Shown here in pieces: positions 1 to 6,879 of a DNA stretch of 7,192 nt. Each line of letters starts with the position of its first letter. Position 1 is the first letter of the stretch. The DNA comes from Desulfobacteraceae bacterium. GTDB taxonomy: Bacteria > Desulfobacterota > Desulfobacteria > Desulfobacterales > Desulfobacteraceae. The stretch covers positions 1 through 7,192 of the forward strand of contig PIVQ01000363.1 of the NCBI GenBank assembly GCA_003354055.1, in the 5' to 3' direction. A program made the position numbers and the translations under genes. Below the pieces are notes generated by a model. That model was given only the letters and a program-made list of their open reading frames with translations. It was not told the origin of the DNA and searched no databases.

Positions 1-1058
1 AAAAACAACACCATGGCAATAAAGACCAGAACCAGACCCTGGAGGGCATTTTTAATGAGCATCTGGAGTCGGTCCCTGACAATTTTGGATACGTTCTGTG
101 TCAGGGCGAATTCCATGCCCGGCGGGGCCTTTGCACGTTCATGGTCAAGGAACTCCTCAACCGCATCCATAATGTCCAGGGCATCTTCGGTCTTTGTCTT
201 GTTGATCTGAAGAATACCGGCCCGCTGCCCATTGAAGAGAATCTTGTCCTCTTCATCCTCAAACCGGTCAGAGATCTTTGCAATTTCCGATAACCTGATC
301 TCCGCCCCGGTCTTGGAAGAAACAACCACCAGGTTGCCAAGCTCCGGCACTGATTTGCGCTCTTCTGTAAACCGGATCAGAATATCCGAATCCTCTGTTT
401 TAAGAGAACCGGCCGGCAGGTCAATATTCTGGGAGGCCACGGCAGCCTCGATGTCAGATACGGACAATCCCAGCCGCATCATGTTGTAAAAGGGAATTTC
501 AATGAGGAACTCATGATCTGAAAATCCTAAGATCTCCACCTGGGAAATCAGGTCTGTCTGTTTGAGCCGGGTCTTCAGATCCTCGCAAAAAAATTTTAGA
601 TGCACCGGGGTCATGGGCCCTGTCACAGCAATAGAGACCACCTGATCGGTACGGTTGATCTGTTTAACAATGACATCTTCCACCTGGTCCGGAAAATCAC
701 TGATGGCTTCCACCTCGGTTTTAATGTCATTGAGAAACTGGATAATATCGCCTTCTTCCATCATTTCAATGACCACCCTGGCAGAATTTTCCATGGCCGT
801 ACTCCGGACCTCTGCAATATGGCTGACACTGTCAATGGCATCTTCAATGCGTCGGCAAATGGAGGCTTCCACATCTTCGGCCGTAGCCCCGGGATAGACG
901 GCCGTCACCTCAATGGCATCTATGCTGAAATCGGGAAAGGTTTCTCTCTTCAGATCACCCGCGGAAATGGCCCCCAGGGCAAGAAACAAGACCATGAGAA
1001 GGTTGGAGGCAGTTGGATGGTCACTCAAAAAAGAAACCATGCCTTTGAATGCATTCAT
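1..1058 (-). CDS. RND-family multidrug efflux transporter (AcrB/MexB-like), N-terminal 352 residues, cut by the window edge
   Basis: Inner-membrane, proton-driven RND (HAE1-type) pump subunit that would work with the adjacent periplasmic adaptor and an outer-membrane TolC-type channel, which is not in the window. The visible part has the family order: a cytoplasmic N-terminus, a first membrane helix at about residues 16-33, then the porter domain. The porter domain opens with ETFPDFSIDAIEV and YPGATAEDVE (residues 39-63), which match the equivalent AcrB stretch. A second hydrophobic helix begins near residue 335 and is cut at 352. The ATG at 1058 is chosen because GGGGAGG (1068-1074) lies 9 nt upstream and the adaptor stop codon is 1 nt away, so the two genes are probably translationally coupled. 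About two thirds of a usual ~1,030-residue protein lies beyond the left edge. The family is certain; the substrate is not predictable. Confidence 0.95.
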   Translation of the reverse strand, partial: MNAFKGMVSFLSDHPTASNLLMVLFLALGAISAGDLKRETFPDFSIDAIEVTAVYPGATAEDVEASICRRIEDAIDSVSHIAEVRSTAMENSARVVIEMMEEGDIIQFLNDIKTEVEAISDFPDQVEDVIVKQINRTDQVVSIAVTGPMTPVHLKFFCEDLKTRLKQTDLISQVEILGFSDHEFLIEIPFYNMMRLGLSVSDIEAAVASQNIDLPAGSLKTEDSDILIRFTEERKSVPELGNLVVVSSKTGAEIRLSEIAKISDRFEDEEDKILFNGQRAGILQINKTKTEDALDIMDAVEEFLDHERAKAPPGMEFALTQNVSKIVRDRLQMLIKNALQGLVLVFIAMVLF

Positions 1059-1059
1059 A

Positions 1060-2415
1060 TCAGCTGGCCTCCCCTGCTGCCCGGATCTTTACCTGTTTTG
1101 CCTTTTGGGTATCTATTTCCGGCAGAAGCTTCATGCCGTCAATGGCCGGTACAAGATCGGACAGCACCAGAGTTTCTCCCTCTTTCATACCATTCGTCAG
1201 CACTGCCAGATCACCCATGGTCAGTTCAGGATTCACCTTGCGGATCTCAAGACGGTTGTCTTTTGTACAGATATAAATCTTATCACCGTGTAACGCACTC
1301 CTTGGAATGGCAAACCGGTCTTTCAGTGCCTGTCCTGCCAACTCCACCTCCACGTACATATTTGTGGACAGGGGCGGACGTTTACCCGGTATCAGGTTCG
1401 CATAAGGATTGTCCACGGTCACAAAAAAAGTCAGGGTGCCGGTGGCAGGATCTATGGATTCCCCGGTTCGAGAAAACTGTGCTTCCCATTCGATAGTTAC
1501 ATCTTCATTCAAGGGCAGCCGGACCCGGGCTGAAATACCTATAGCCCGTCGGATGGTTTCGATATCAGGTACCTGTGTAAGCGGTGCGTTGTAATGACGG
1601 GGCAGAAGTTTGAAGAACTCCCGGGGACTGAGCTGAACAGGGATTTCAGCCCGGTCAATGCTCTCGGCCTCAAGCAGGACAGTCCCTGCCGGGGCAAATT
1701 GAAACCGTTCAATATTGACCTTGGAAATCCTGCCGTTAAACGGTGCCCGGATTTCCGTCTTGGCCACATCCAGACGCCGTTCCGCCACAGAGGATTCACC
1801 GGAACTTTTCTGGGCCATGAGGGCCCTTTTTTGAGCCGGAATAAGTTTCAGGGTGTTTTGAAGATTGTTCACCGTGGTCTGACGGGCCAGCATATTGGTC
1901 TCTTCCTTTTCCACATCCGACGCAGAAATATACTGTTTCTCAAATAATTTGCGTTTCCGCTCAAGTTCCTGGACAGCAATGGCCAAAGCCTTTTTTTCAA
2001 TGGTCAGCAGACGCTCGGTATTTTTCCGGGATTGCTCCAGTTCGTTGAGCTGGGCATCCAGGCTCATGACATCGGCCACTCCCCGGGATTCTGCAAGACC
2101 GTATGCTGCGGTGTCGATCCTCAGGAGGACATCATCCTTTTTAATGAAGTACCCCTTTTTAATCTTCTCATCCAGATAGATCACCTGCCCGGACACCTCG
2201 GGAATGGCCTGCCAGGTCCGGTATGCCTGGACATATCCGTATCCTTTGGTTCTGGGAATCACCGGAGTTTTGATCAGGGGCATTACCCGGACTGCCTGGA
2301 CCCGTTCCTGATCTTCCAGACGTACCGGTGGTTTTTTATTATTTTTCATAACGATGAACAAACCGATCCCGAGGATCACGGGAACAATAATCACAAGCCG
2401 TTTGAGATATTTCAT
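1060..2415 (-). CDS. RND efflux periplasmic adaptor (membrane fusion protein, HlyD/AcrA type)
   Basis: Adaptor of 451 residues that bridges the RND pump to an outer-membrane channel across the periplasm. A basic start and one hydrophobic helix at residues 6-23 anchor it in the inner membrane. No lipobox cysteine is seen, so it is a membrane-anchored rather than a lipoprotein adaptor. Domain order is: first beta-barrel/lipoyl half (about 55-103, with IPEVSGQVIYL), a long charged helical hairpin (about 104-218), second lipoyl half (219-250, with AKTEIRAPFNGRIS at 218-231, the family hallmark), a beta-barrel (about 255-360, with SIDPATGTLTF at 320-330), and a membrane-proximal C-terminal domain. 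Its ATG overlaps the marR stop by 4 nt (ATGA), and AGGA at 2423-2426 supplies a ribosome site 7 nt upstream. It is therefore co-transcribed with marR and the pump gene. Confidence 0.95.
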   Translation of the reverse strand: MKYLKRLVIIVPVILGIGLFIVMKNNKKPPVRLEDQERVQAVRVMPLIKTPVIPRTKGYGYVQAYRTWQAIPEVSGQVIYLDEKIKKGYFIKKDDVLLRIDTAAYGLAESRGVADVMSLDAQLNELEQSRKNTERLLTIEKKALAIAVQELERKRKLFEKQYISASDVEKEETNMLARQTTVNNLQNTLKLIPAQKRALMAQKSSGESSVAERRLDVAKTEIRAPFNGRISKVNIERFQFAPAGTVLLEAESIDRAEIPVQLSPREFFKLLPRHYNAPLTQVPDIETIRRAIGISARVRLPLNEDVTIEWEAQFSRTGESIDPATGTLTFFVTVDNPYANLIPGKRPPLSTNMYVEVELAGQALKDRFAIPRSALHGDKIYICTKDNRLEIRKVNPELTMGDLAVLTNGMKEGETLVLSDLVPAIDGMKLLPEIDTQKAKQVKIRAAGEAS

Positions 2416-2891
2416 ATCTGTTTCCTAAAAAAAGATTCGTCGGGTTTTTCAAGCCCAAGTGCTGATTGGCCGTTTTCAATCATCTTGTCCATGCCTGCAT
2501 GAATTACAGCCAGATCTTTCGGATTGATATCCTGAACCAGCATATCATGCCACCCTTTTAAAACATTAAAAAAATCCAACTCCATGTCCCGGGCTTTCTG
2601 GGCCAGAAACACCCGTTTGATCCTGTGTTCGTCCGGATCAGGCCGCCGTTCCAACATTCCCATTTTCTCAAGTTTGGCAACGGCCCGGGCCGTATAGGAC
2701 TTGTCCACCCGCATCTGCCTGGACAACTCATCCTGACTCAAACCGTCCATGACGAACAAAATGGCAATAAAAGCATAATCACTCTCCCCTACTCCCAGTT
2801 TTTTCATCTCATGGCGGAGATGTTGCTTGGATATTCGGAACAGAAAATTAAGCTTTCGGCCCACAGATTCCGGTGCAAATTTTTTAAACAT
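2412..2891 (-). CDS. MarR-family transcriptional regulator, probable autorepressor of the efflux operon
   Basis: Protein of 159 residues, a normal size for MarR proteins, which bind palindromic DNA as dimers and usually leave it when a ligand binds. The winged helix-turn-helix is clear. Helices around LSQDELSRQMRVDKSYTARA (residues 51-70) include the recognition helix. These are followed by VAKLEKMGMLERRPDPDEHR (71-90) and KRVFLAQKA, the MarR wing with its D-x-x-x-x-R signature. Flanking N- and C-terminal helices (about 12-35 and 100-145) would form the dimer interface. The ATG at 2891 has a GAGGGG ribosome site (2897-2902) 5-7 nt upstream, next to a run of seven G. It is the first gene of the operon, and its promoter holds two identical palindromes. 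The inducer cannot be told from sequence. An activator role is possible but the operator placement argues for repression. Confidence 0.93.
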   Translation of the reverse strand: MFKKFAPESVGRKLNFLFRISKQHLRHEMKKLGVGESDYAFIAILFVMDGLSQDELSRQMRVDKSYTARAVAKLEKMGMLERRPDPDEHRIKRVFLAQKARDMELDFFNVLKGWHDMLVQDINPKDLAVIHAGMDKMIENGQSALGLEKPDESFFRKQI

Positions 2892-2900
2892 AGCCCCCCC

Positions 2901-2920
2901 TCAGTTGATAATGCAACTGA
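2901..2920. promoter_or_regulatory. Proximal MarR-type operator palindrome (TCAGTTG-N6-CAACTGA)
   Basis: Perfect 7-bp inverted repeat arms with a 6-bp spacer (ATAATG on the plus strand), 20 bp in all, the usual size for one MarR dimer. It covers the predicted transcription start and touches the marR ribosome-binding site. A second site with identical arms lies 34 bp away centre to centre. Binding by the product of the adjacent marR gene is inferred. Confidence 0.8.
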
Positions 2921-2921
2921 G

Positions 2922-2950
2922 AAGATACAAGAGCTCAGTTGCATAGTCAA
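2922..2950 (-). promoter_or_regulatory. Sigma-70-type promoter of the marR-efflux operon
   Basis: On the minus strand a TTGACT -35 box (2945-2950) and a TATCTT -10 box (2922-2927) are separated by exactly 17 nt. Transcription should start near 2914-2916, about 25 nt before the marR ATG. The -35 box lies inside the distal palindrome and the predicted start inside the proximal one, while the -10 box lies in the gap between them. The boxes are read directly; promoter activity is inferred. Confidence 0.75.
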
Positions 2951-2954
2951 CTGA
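2935..2954. promoter_or_regulatory. Distal MarR-type operator palindrome (TCAGTTG-N6-CAACTGA)
   Basis: The same perfect 7-bp arms and 6-bp spacer (CATAGT on the plus strand) as the proximal site. It contains the whole TTGACT -35 box, so a bound dimer would block RNA polymerase. The exact repetition of arms and spacing makes chance very unlikely. Confidence 0.8.
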
Positions 2955-2961
2955 AAATCAG

Positions 2962-3067
2962 ATTAGGAATCGTTACAAAATAACTTGATCTAAATTATTT
3001 CCAAAACCCCTTAAAAGACTGGGTATTTTGAAAGCAAAAGATCAAGTAATTTTAGAGCCGATCCTTA
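2962..3067. repeat. Imperfect palindromic intergenic repeat, copy 1 (106 bp, MITE/REP-like)
   Basis: Near-identical in sequence and orientation to the repeat at 6918-7045. The two halves are imperfect inverted copies of each other. The outer end TTAGGAATCG pairs with CGATCCTTA. The middle stem AAAATAACTTGATCT (2977-2991) matches the complement of AGATCAAGTAATTTT (3039-3053) with one mismatch. An inner stem is formed by CAAAACCCC and GGGTATTTTG around a short loop. It begins 2 nt after the argA-like stop codon and ends 11 bp before the -35 box of the marR promoter. It encodes nothing, and no target-site duplication is evident. It could be a non-autonomous mobile element with terminal inverted repeats, or a structured 3'-end or insulator element. 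No transposase gene is in the window. Confidence 0.85.
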
Positions 3068-3069
3068 CC

Positions 3070-4437
3070 TTATAATTTCAGGAGTAACACTCTCGAATTT
3101 CGTGCCGAATTGTATCCTTCCCGCCGGGATTCCGGGAGTTCCGAGGGGTCGGCCCAGACAAATCCGAACTCAAAAAACCAGTCAGCAGCCTGGGTGGTGA
3201 GAAGGAAAATGGTTTGAATCTGCTTTTTACGGGCCGTCTGGATGAGATATTGCACAAGTCCCCGGCCGATGCCTTTGGATTTGTAGGCATCATTCACGGC
3301 AACTGCACCGATTTCAGCCCAGCCCTCACCCAATTCGTAAAGGGCTCCGCATCCGTATACGGCGTGATCCACCGCATAGATATGGTAAGAATGGATTTCA
3401 TCCTTGATGTCTGATGCCGTTCGCATGACCAGGTTGCCCTTTACTATATACCCTTCCAGGAGATGGAGGATTTCAGGGACATCCTCAAGGGTGGCCCGGC
3501 GGATATGTGCGTACTGGTTGCCGTAAATCAACGTGCCGCCGCCGATACTGGAGAAGACTTCCTGAAGCAGGCGCCCCTCCCGTCTGCCATCAATGATGTG
3601 GACCCGGTTAACCCCTTTGGGACGGTCAATCACTGTCTTTGAGTACGCCAGCAGCGTCTGATTCTCAAAACTTAAGTGGGCCTTGTTCCGGTCCAGCATG
3701 AAATCCACATGATCAAGATCCATATTTGAAAATATCTTCCCGTTGGGGTGGACCTGGCTTCCGGGCGGAAGTTCAAGACCAGTGGTCGGGATGGCATCCT
3801 GGGCACGGATAAAAAAGAGTTTTTCAATGTCCAGGTCCAGGCAGACCTGCCGGGCAATCTGGTCTGCATTTAAATTATAGCAATCTCCTGTGGCATTCAT
3901 TCCGATATTATAAATTACCGGAATAAAGCCTTGGCCTATCAGCTTATGAACAATATCGGATTGAATTTTTTCAACGTGCCCGGTGTATTGGTAATCCAAT
4001 CCCTCACATACCCCCAGGGATCTTGCCCGGATCCAGTTTCCCATAATACCGTTGGCATTGCCTGCGGACAGATGGGAAATAATAGTCTGGACCACTTCCA
4101 TGGCAGCCAGTTTGACGTGGGCCATGGCCGGCTTGGGAGTGATGCGGATGCCATTGATCACTTTTGTACGAAGTTTTGCACGGGACAGATGTTTTTCAAT
4201 GGTGTCCCTTGTGCCTGTCACGATGATCAGATGGATACCGATATCGTGCAATTGAACAATGTCCTTCATGAGCAGGGGAAAGAAGGGATGGTCAATCAGG
4301 GTGTCTTCTATTTTCAGTACAAAGGTTTTGCCCTTATACCGGCTTATGTAGTCAAAAACCTCCCGGATGGTGTTAACACTGGCCCGGTCGGCATATCTTT
4401 GTGGTAATTGGATATTCATGCCGGATAGTCTACTCAT
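3070..4437 (-). CDS. argA: N-acetylglutamate synthase, ArgA type (amino-acid N-acetyltransferase)
   Basis: Transfers acetyl from acetyl-CoA to glutamate, the first step of arginine synthesis in the cytoplasm. With 455 residues from the ATG at 4437 it is close to E. coli ArgA (443). The amino-acid-kinase-like domain (about 25-295) holds YKGKTFVLKIEDTLIDH (34-50), MKDIVQLHDIGIHLIIVTG and LLQEVFSSIGGGTLI (290-304), each aligning with ArgA. The GNAT domain (about 310-455) has IRRATLEDV, AEIGAVAV, the acetyl-CoA loop KGIGRG (388-393), LTT and a FFEFGF segment. The glycine pair usual after the first strand (GGEA in E. coli) is replaced by ED, suggesting no kinase role, as expected for a synthase. 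The start is uncertain: no strong ribosome site is seen, the frame is open back to a TTG at 4479, and an ATG at 4419 is also possible. It stands alone, not next to other arg genes. Confidence 0.88.
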   Translation of the reverse strand: MSRLSGMNIQLPQRYADRASVNTIREVFDYISRYKGKTFVLKIEDTLIDHPFFPLLMKDIVQLHDIGIHLIIVTGTRDTIEKHLSRAKLRTKVINGIRITPKPAMAHVKLAAMEVVQTIISHLSAGNANGIMGNWIRARSLGVCEGLDYQYTGHVEKIQSDIVHKLIGQGFIPVIYNIGMNATGDCYNLNADQIARQVCLDLDIEKLFFIRAQDAIPTTGLELPPGSQVHPNGKIFSNMDLDHVDFMLDRNKAHLSFENQTLLAYSKTVIDRPKGVNRVHIIDGRREGRLLQEVFSSIGGGTLIYGNQYAHIRRATLEDVPEILHLLEGYIVKGNLVMRTASDIKDEIHSYHIYAVDHAVYGCGALYELGEGWAEIGAVAVNDAYKSKGIGRGLVQYLIQTARKKQIQTIFLLTTQAADWFFEFGFVWADPSELPESRREGYNSARNSRVLLLKL

Positions 4438-4547
4438 AAATTTCAGGATCTTCAATATCTTAAATTCTGTTTTTAACAAAGCTGCGGATAATTATGTTTC
4501 CACATGACTGCAGGAAGGTGCAAAATATCAGGACGAGGCTAAAACCC

Positions 4548-4577
4548 TTGATTGCAATATTTCATTAAGGCTATAAT
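4548..4577 (+). promoter_or_regulatory. Sigma-70-type promoter for the HD-GYP-like gene, predicting a leaderless or near-leaderless transcript
   Basis: TTGATT (4548-4553) and a perfect TATAAT (4572-4577) are separated by 18 nt. The ATG at 4583 begins only 6 nt after the -10 box, where transcription normally starts, so the message may begin at or next to the start codon. The only ribosome-site-like bases are AAGG at 4567-4570, 12 nt from the ATG and upstream of the predicted start site. It lies in the 145-bp spacer between two divergent genes, in which no convincing promoter for the minus-strand argA was found. Confidence 0.6.
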
Positions 4578-4582
4578 GCGAA

Positions 4583-6001
4583 ATGTTGCTATCAGAAGAA
4601 ATAAAAGGCACCAACTTCACCCATCTGTATTTCCCCCTGGCAAAATTAGGCAAAGATAAAAGCATATTTACCGATACGGACAAAGGGATATTTGCCGAAA
4701 AATATAAACCGGTAATGAAATCCATTATCGGAAGACAGCTTGCGTTGAACACCTATTATGCAAATGATCTGATCGCCACTGCCAATACAAGGATCACTGT
4801 TGACTTACTAAGAACTTTTGACAGATTGAAAATCAACTTCCAGGTAAATCTCGAAGACATAACGGAGGAAGAAAGGAATACGGCCCTAGATCTTGCAATG
4901 GGTGAAATCATTCAAAGCAAAAGAAGTTTTTTGGAAGATATTAAAGCGGAGCAAGTCCCCCAAATCCAGAATAGTGTTAAAAATTTTATCAATAACAGCA
5001 TAACAAAGCACAGGCTCGATTTCTTCGGCGACTATTTTAACGAACTCAAAGGCTATCTTGAAATGGCCAACAGTGTGATTACCTCTGACAAAAAATATGT
5101 TGCCACTGCTGTTGCGATAAAACGAGTGATCGACAGTGAACAGAGAATATTCAACCTGCCCAAAGACGAAATAGGGGAGACCGTCGAGCATGTCATAAAG
5201 ACCACTCAGATTTCATTGATGATTGCCGATGATCTTGATGATTTTGACCAAAAGGATTGTGAAGTATTAAGCATCATCTCCCTTGGACACGATGGCGGAA
5301 AGGCATTGATTCCGGAATCCATCATCTATAAAAAAGGGAGATTAACCCAGCTTGAAAACGACATTATGAAAAGCCATGTACTGCTGTCTTTCATACTTGC
5401 GTCCAACAACCAGCATAACCTTGATTTTGAACCCTTTGTGATGGCGTTGCACCATATTAAGGAAGATAAAAGTCTGCCCCAAAGCTATGGCATTTCCAAA
5501 GACACCCACACCTCCTTTTATGAGTATCTGACACCCGAAGCACAGGCCAAGCTCAATGAAATGTACCATTTAACAAAAAAGTATTACCGGGTAATCAGCA
5601 TTGCAGATACGTTTGAGGCTATAACTGCGGAACGGGTATATAAAAAAGCATCTTCCATCGGCAAAGCCCTTGAAATAATGATCAGTAACAATAAAAAAGA
5701 TAACTTTTTTTATCAGCCTTACCTTGATCAATTTATCCGGTTTATCCTGAACAAATATCTGCCCAAGAATCTTGCGTTTAAGATTACGGATGAGATTATA
5801 GACACTTACTGTTTATCAGACAATTTAGCCCCTGAAACAAGAGAGGCGTTTAAAAAGGATTATCAGGGCGTTATTCTTAAATCCTGCACCATGCTCGATA
5901 AAAAATTGGCATGCATCATCTATCAAACAAAAGATATGCAACTTGAGCGAAGAATATCCATCCCACCGGTTTTCTTCCTGAAAAATATTTATTTCCGATA
6001 A
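4583..6001 (+). CDS. HD-GYP-related metal-dependent phosphohydrolase with a degenerate GYP motif
   Basis: Cytoplasmic protein of 472 residues with no membrane helix. Residues 1-195 are mostly helical and charged and match no domain I recognise; they may be a sensory or dimerisation part. Residues 198-390 follow the HD-GYP phosphodiesterase pattern: H203 (VEHVIKTT), H236-D237 in LGHDGGK, IPESIIYKKGRLTQLE (243-258), H265 (KSHVLL), H290-H291 (ALHH), and D342 in SIADTFEAITAERVYKKA (339-356). All expected metal ligands are therefore kept. The region that normally reads HHExxDGxGYPxG is HHIKEDKSLPQSYG, so the GYP signature is lost. Residues 391-472 are again unassigned. HD-GYP enzymes cleave cyclic-di-GMP; whether this one does is open. 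The gene looks richer in A+T than the efflux genes, and it converges on the hydrolase gene 25 bp away. Confidence 0.82.
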   Translation: MLLSEEIKGTNFTHLYFPLAKLGKDKSIFTDTDKGIFAEKYKPVMKSIIGRQLALNTYYANDLIATANTRITVDLLRTFDRLKINFQVNLEDITEEERNTALDLAMGEIIQSKRSFLEDIKAEQVPQIQNSVKNFINNSITKHRLDFFGDYFNELKGYLEMANSVITSDKKYVATAVAIKRVIDSEQRIFNLPKDEIGETVEHVIKTTQISLMIADDLDDFDQKDCEVLSIISLGHDGGKALIPESIIYKKGRLTQLENDIMKSHVLLSFILASNNQHNLDFEPFVMALHHIKEDKSLPQSYGISKDTHTSFYEYLTPEAQAKLNEMYHLTKKYYRVISIADTFEAITAERVYKKASSIGKALEIMISNNKKDNFFYQPYLDQFIRFILNKYLPKNLAFKITDEIIDTYCLSDNLAPETREAFKKDYQGVILKSCTMLDKKLACIIYQTKDMQLERRISIPPVFFLKNIYFR

Positions 6002-6026
6002 CCGGTCCTGATAATCACACAAACTG

Positions 6027-6857
6027 TCATGATTTATTCGAACGGAGAAATTTATCTATCATTCTTGCGATGAATTCCGGTTCCTCCTCCTGGCAAAAAT
6101 GAGCGGCATTTTCCACCCCGATCAACGTTGAATTTTCCAAGTCCTGATGCAGTCGGTGGGCGATATTAAAGGGAAAAAAAACATCTTTTTTGCCCCATAG
6201 AATCAATGTTGGTACCTGAATGGATTTTAAACGATCAACAGGTTCAACAAGCGTGGACAGTGGCTCGGCAATGGTTCTGGAAAAAGCCCGGACGCCTGCT
6301 ATATCCTTTACCCATGGCGTCCTGAATATGTCTGACAGAGCCTTTGTGATCAGATCATGATTATATATACCTGTTTTAAGCACCTGTTTAAAAACAAAAG
6401 GATGAAGTAAAAAACGGGCAAGGGCAGGTTGTTTTAACATGAAGAGTGAAAATCGAAGACGAAAAGAAAAATCATTATACGGGCTTGTATTCATAATGAC
6501 AAATTTCTGAATGCGTTCAGGAGACCTTATAACAAAGCTTAGAGCCGCAACACCACCAAGATCATGAGCAACCAGGTGAACGGTTTCAAGGTTCAGGGCA
6601 TCTAAAAATTCTTGCAAAAACATTCTTAAAAAATCAAGGTCATACTTGACGGTTAAGGGTTTGTCAGAGTTTCCATGGCCGGGCAGATCCGGGGCTATCA
6701 CATAAAAAGAGTCTGATAACTTCGGGATGATGTTCCGCCATAAAGCACAGCTTGCCGGCCATCCGTGCAAGAGGACAAGGGGTGGATTCTGTGGGTTCCC
6801 TGCAATTGCGGTATGAATATTCAAACCCGACTTTAACCTGATGTTTTTTGTTTCCAT
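6027..6857 (-). CDS. Alpha/beta-fold hydrolase with Asp nucleophile (epoxide hydrolase/haloalkane dehalogenase-like)
   Basis: Soluble hydrolase of 276 residues. Motifs in order are: LVLLHGWPAS (27-36, oxyanion HG), PDLPGHGNSDKP (57-67), the nucleophile elbow VAHDLGG (96-102) with D99 where esterases have Ser, a helical lid (about 128-205), LILWGKKD with acid D225 (218-225), and the base H253 in ENAAHF. An Asp nucleophile is typical of epoxide hydrolases and haloalkane or fluoroacetate dehalogenases. L100 follows it, where haloalkane dehalogenases have the halide-binding Trp, so that activity is less likely. The substrate is unknown. The ATG at 6857 is chosen because AAGGAGG (6863-6869) lies 5 nt upstream; the open frame reaches a TTG at 6872, but that start would place the ribosome site inside the gene. 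A palindrome upstream and a TetR-family gene beyond the repeat suggest control by that regulator. Confidence 0.88.
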   Translation of the reverse strand: METKNIRLKSGLNIHTAIAGNPQNPPLVLLHGWPASCALWRNIIPKLSDSFYVIAPDLPGHGNSDKPLTVKYDLDFLRMFLQEFLDALNLETVHLVAHDLGGVAALSFVIRSPERIQKFVIMNTSPYNDFSFRLRFSLFMLKQPALARFLLHPFVFKQVLKTGIYNHDLITKALSDIFRTPWVKDIAGVRAFSRTIAEPLSTLVEPVDRLKSIQVPTLILWGKKDVFFPFNIAHRLHQDLENSTLIGVENAAHFCQEEEPEFIARMIDKFLRSNKS

Positions 6858-6879
6858 TTTTTCCTCCTTCAAACTGTGT

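Noticed and set aside
600..1496. A 298-codon open frame on the plus strand across the transporter/adaptor junction.
   Set aside because: It is antisense to two unmistakable genes (RND transporter and adaptor), crosses their boundary, and its protein has no domain pattern.
3931..4407. A 158-codon plus-strand open frame opposite the argA-like gene.
   Set aside because: It is a shadow of the well-supported minus-strand N-acetylglutamate synthase, with no ribosome site or recognisable motif.
4438..4582. Search for an arginine-repressor box or minus-strand promoter for the argA-like gene.
   Set aside because: No convincing -35/-10 pair or ARG-box-like palindrome was found on the minus strand.
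5965..6006. ACCGGTT / AACCGGT inverted repeat around the stop codon of the HD-GYP-like gene, as a possible terminator.
   Set aside because: The arms are only 7 bp, the loop is 28 nt, and no U-run follows, so it is not convincing as an intrinsic terminator.
6858..6872. Upstream TTG start that would add five residues to the hydrolase.
   Set aside because: The added stretch contains the AAGGAGG ribosome site itself, which is ideally spaced for the ATG at 6857.
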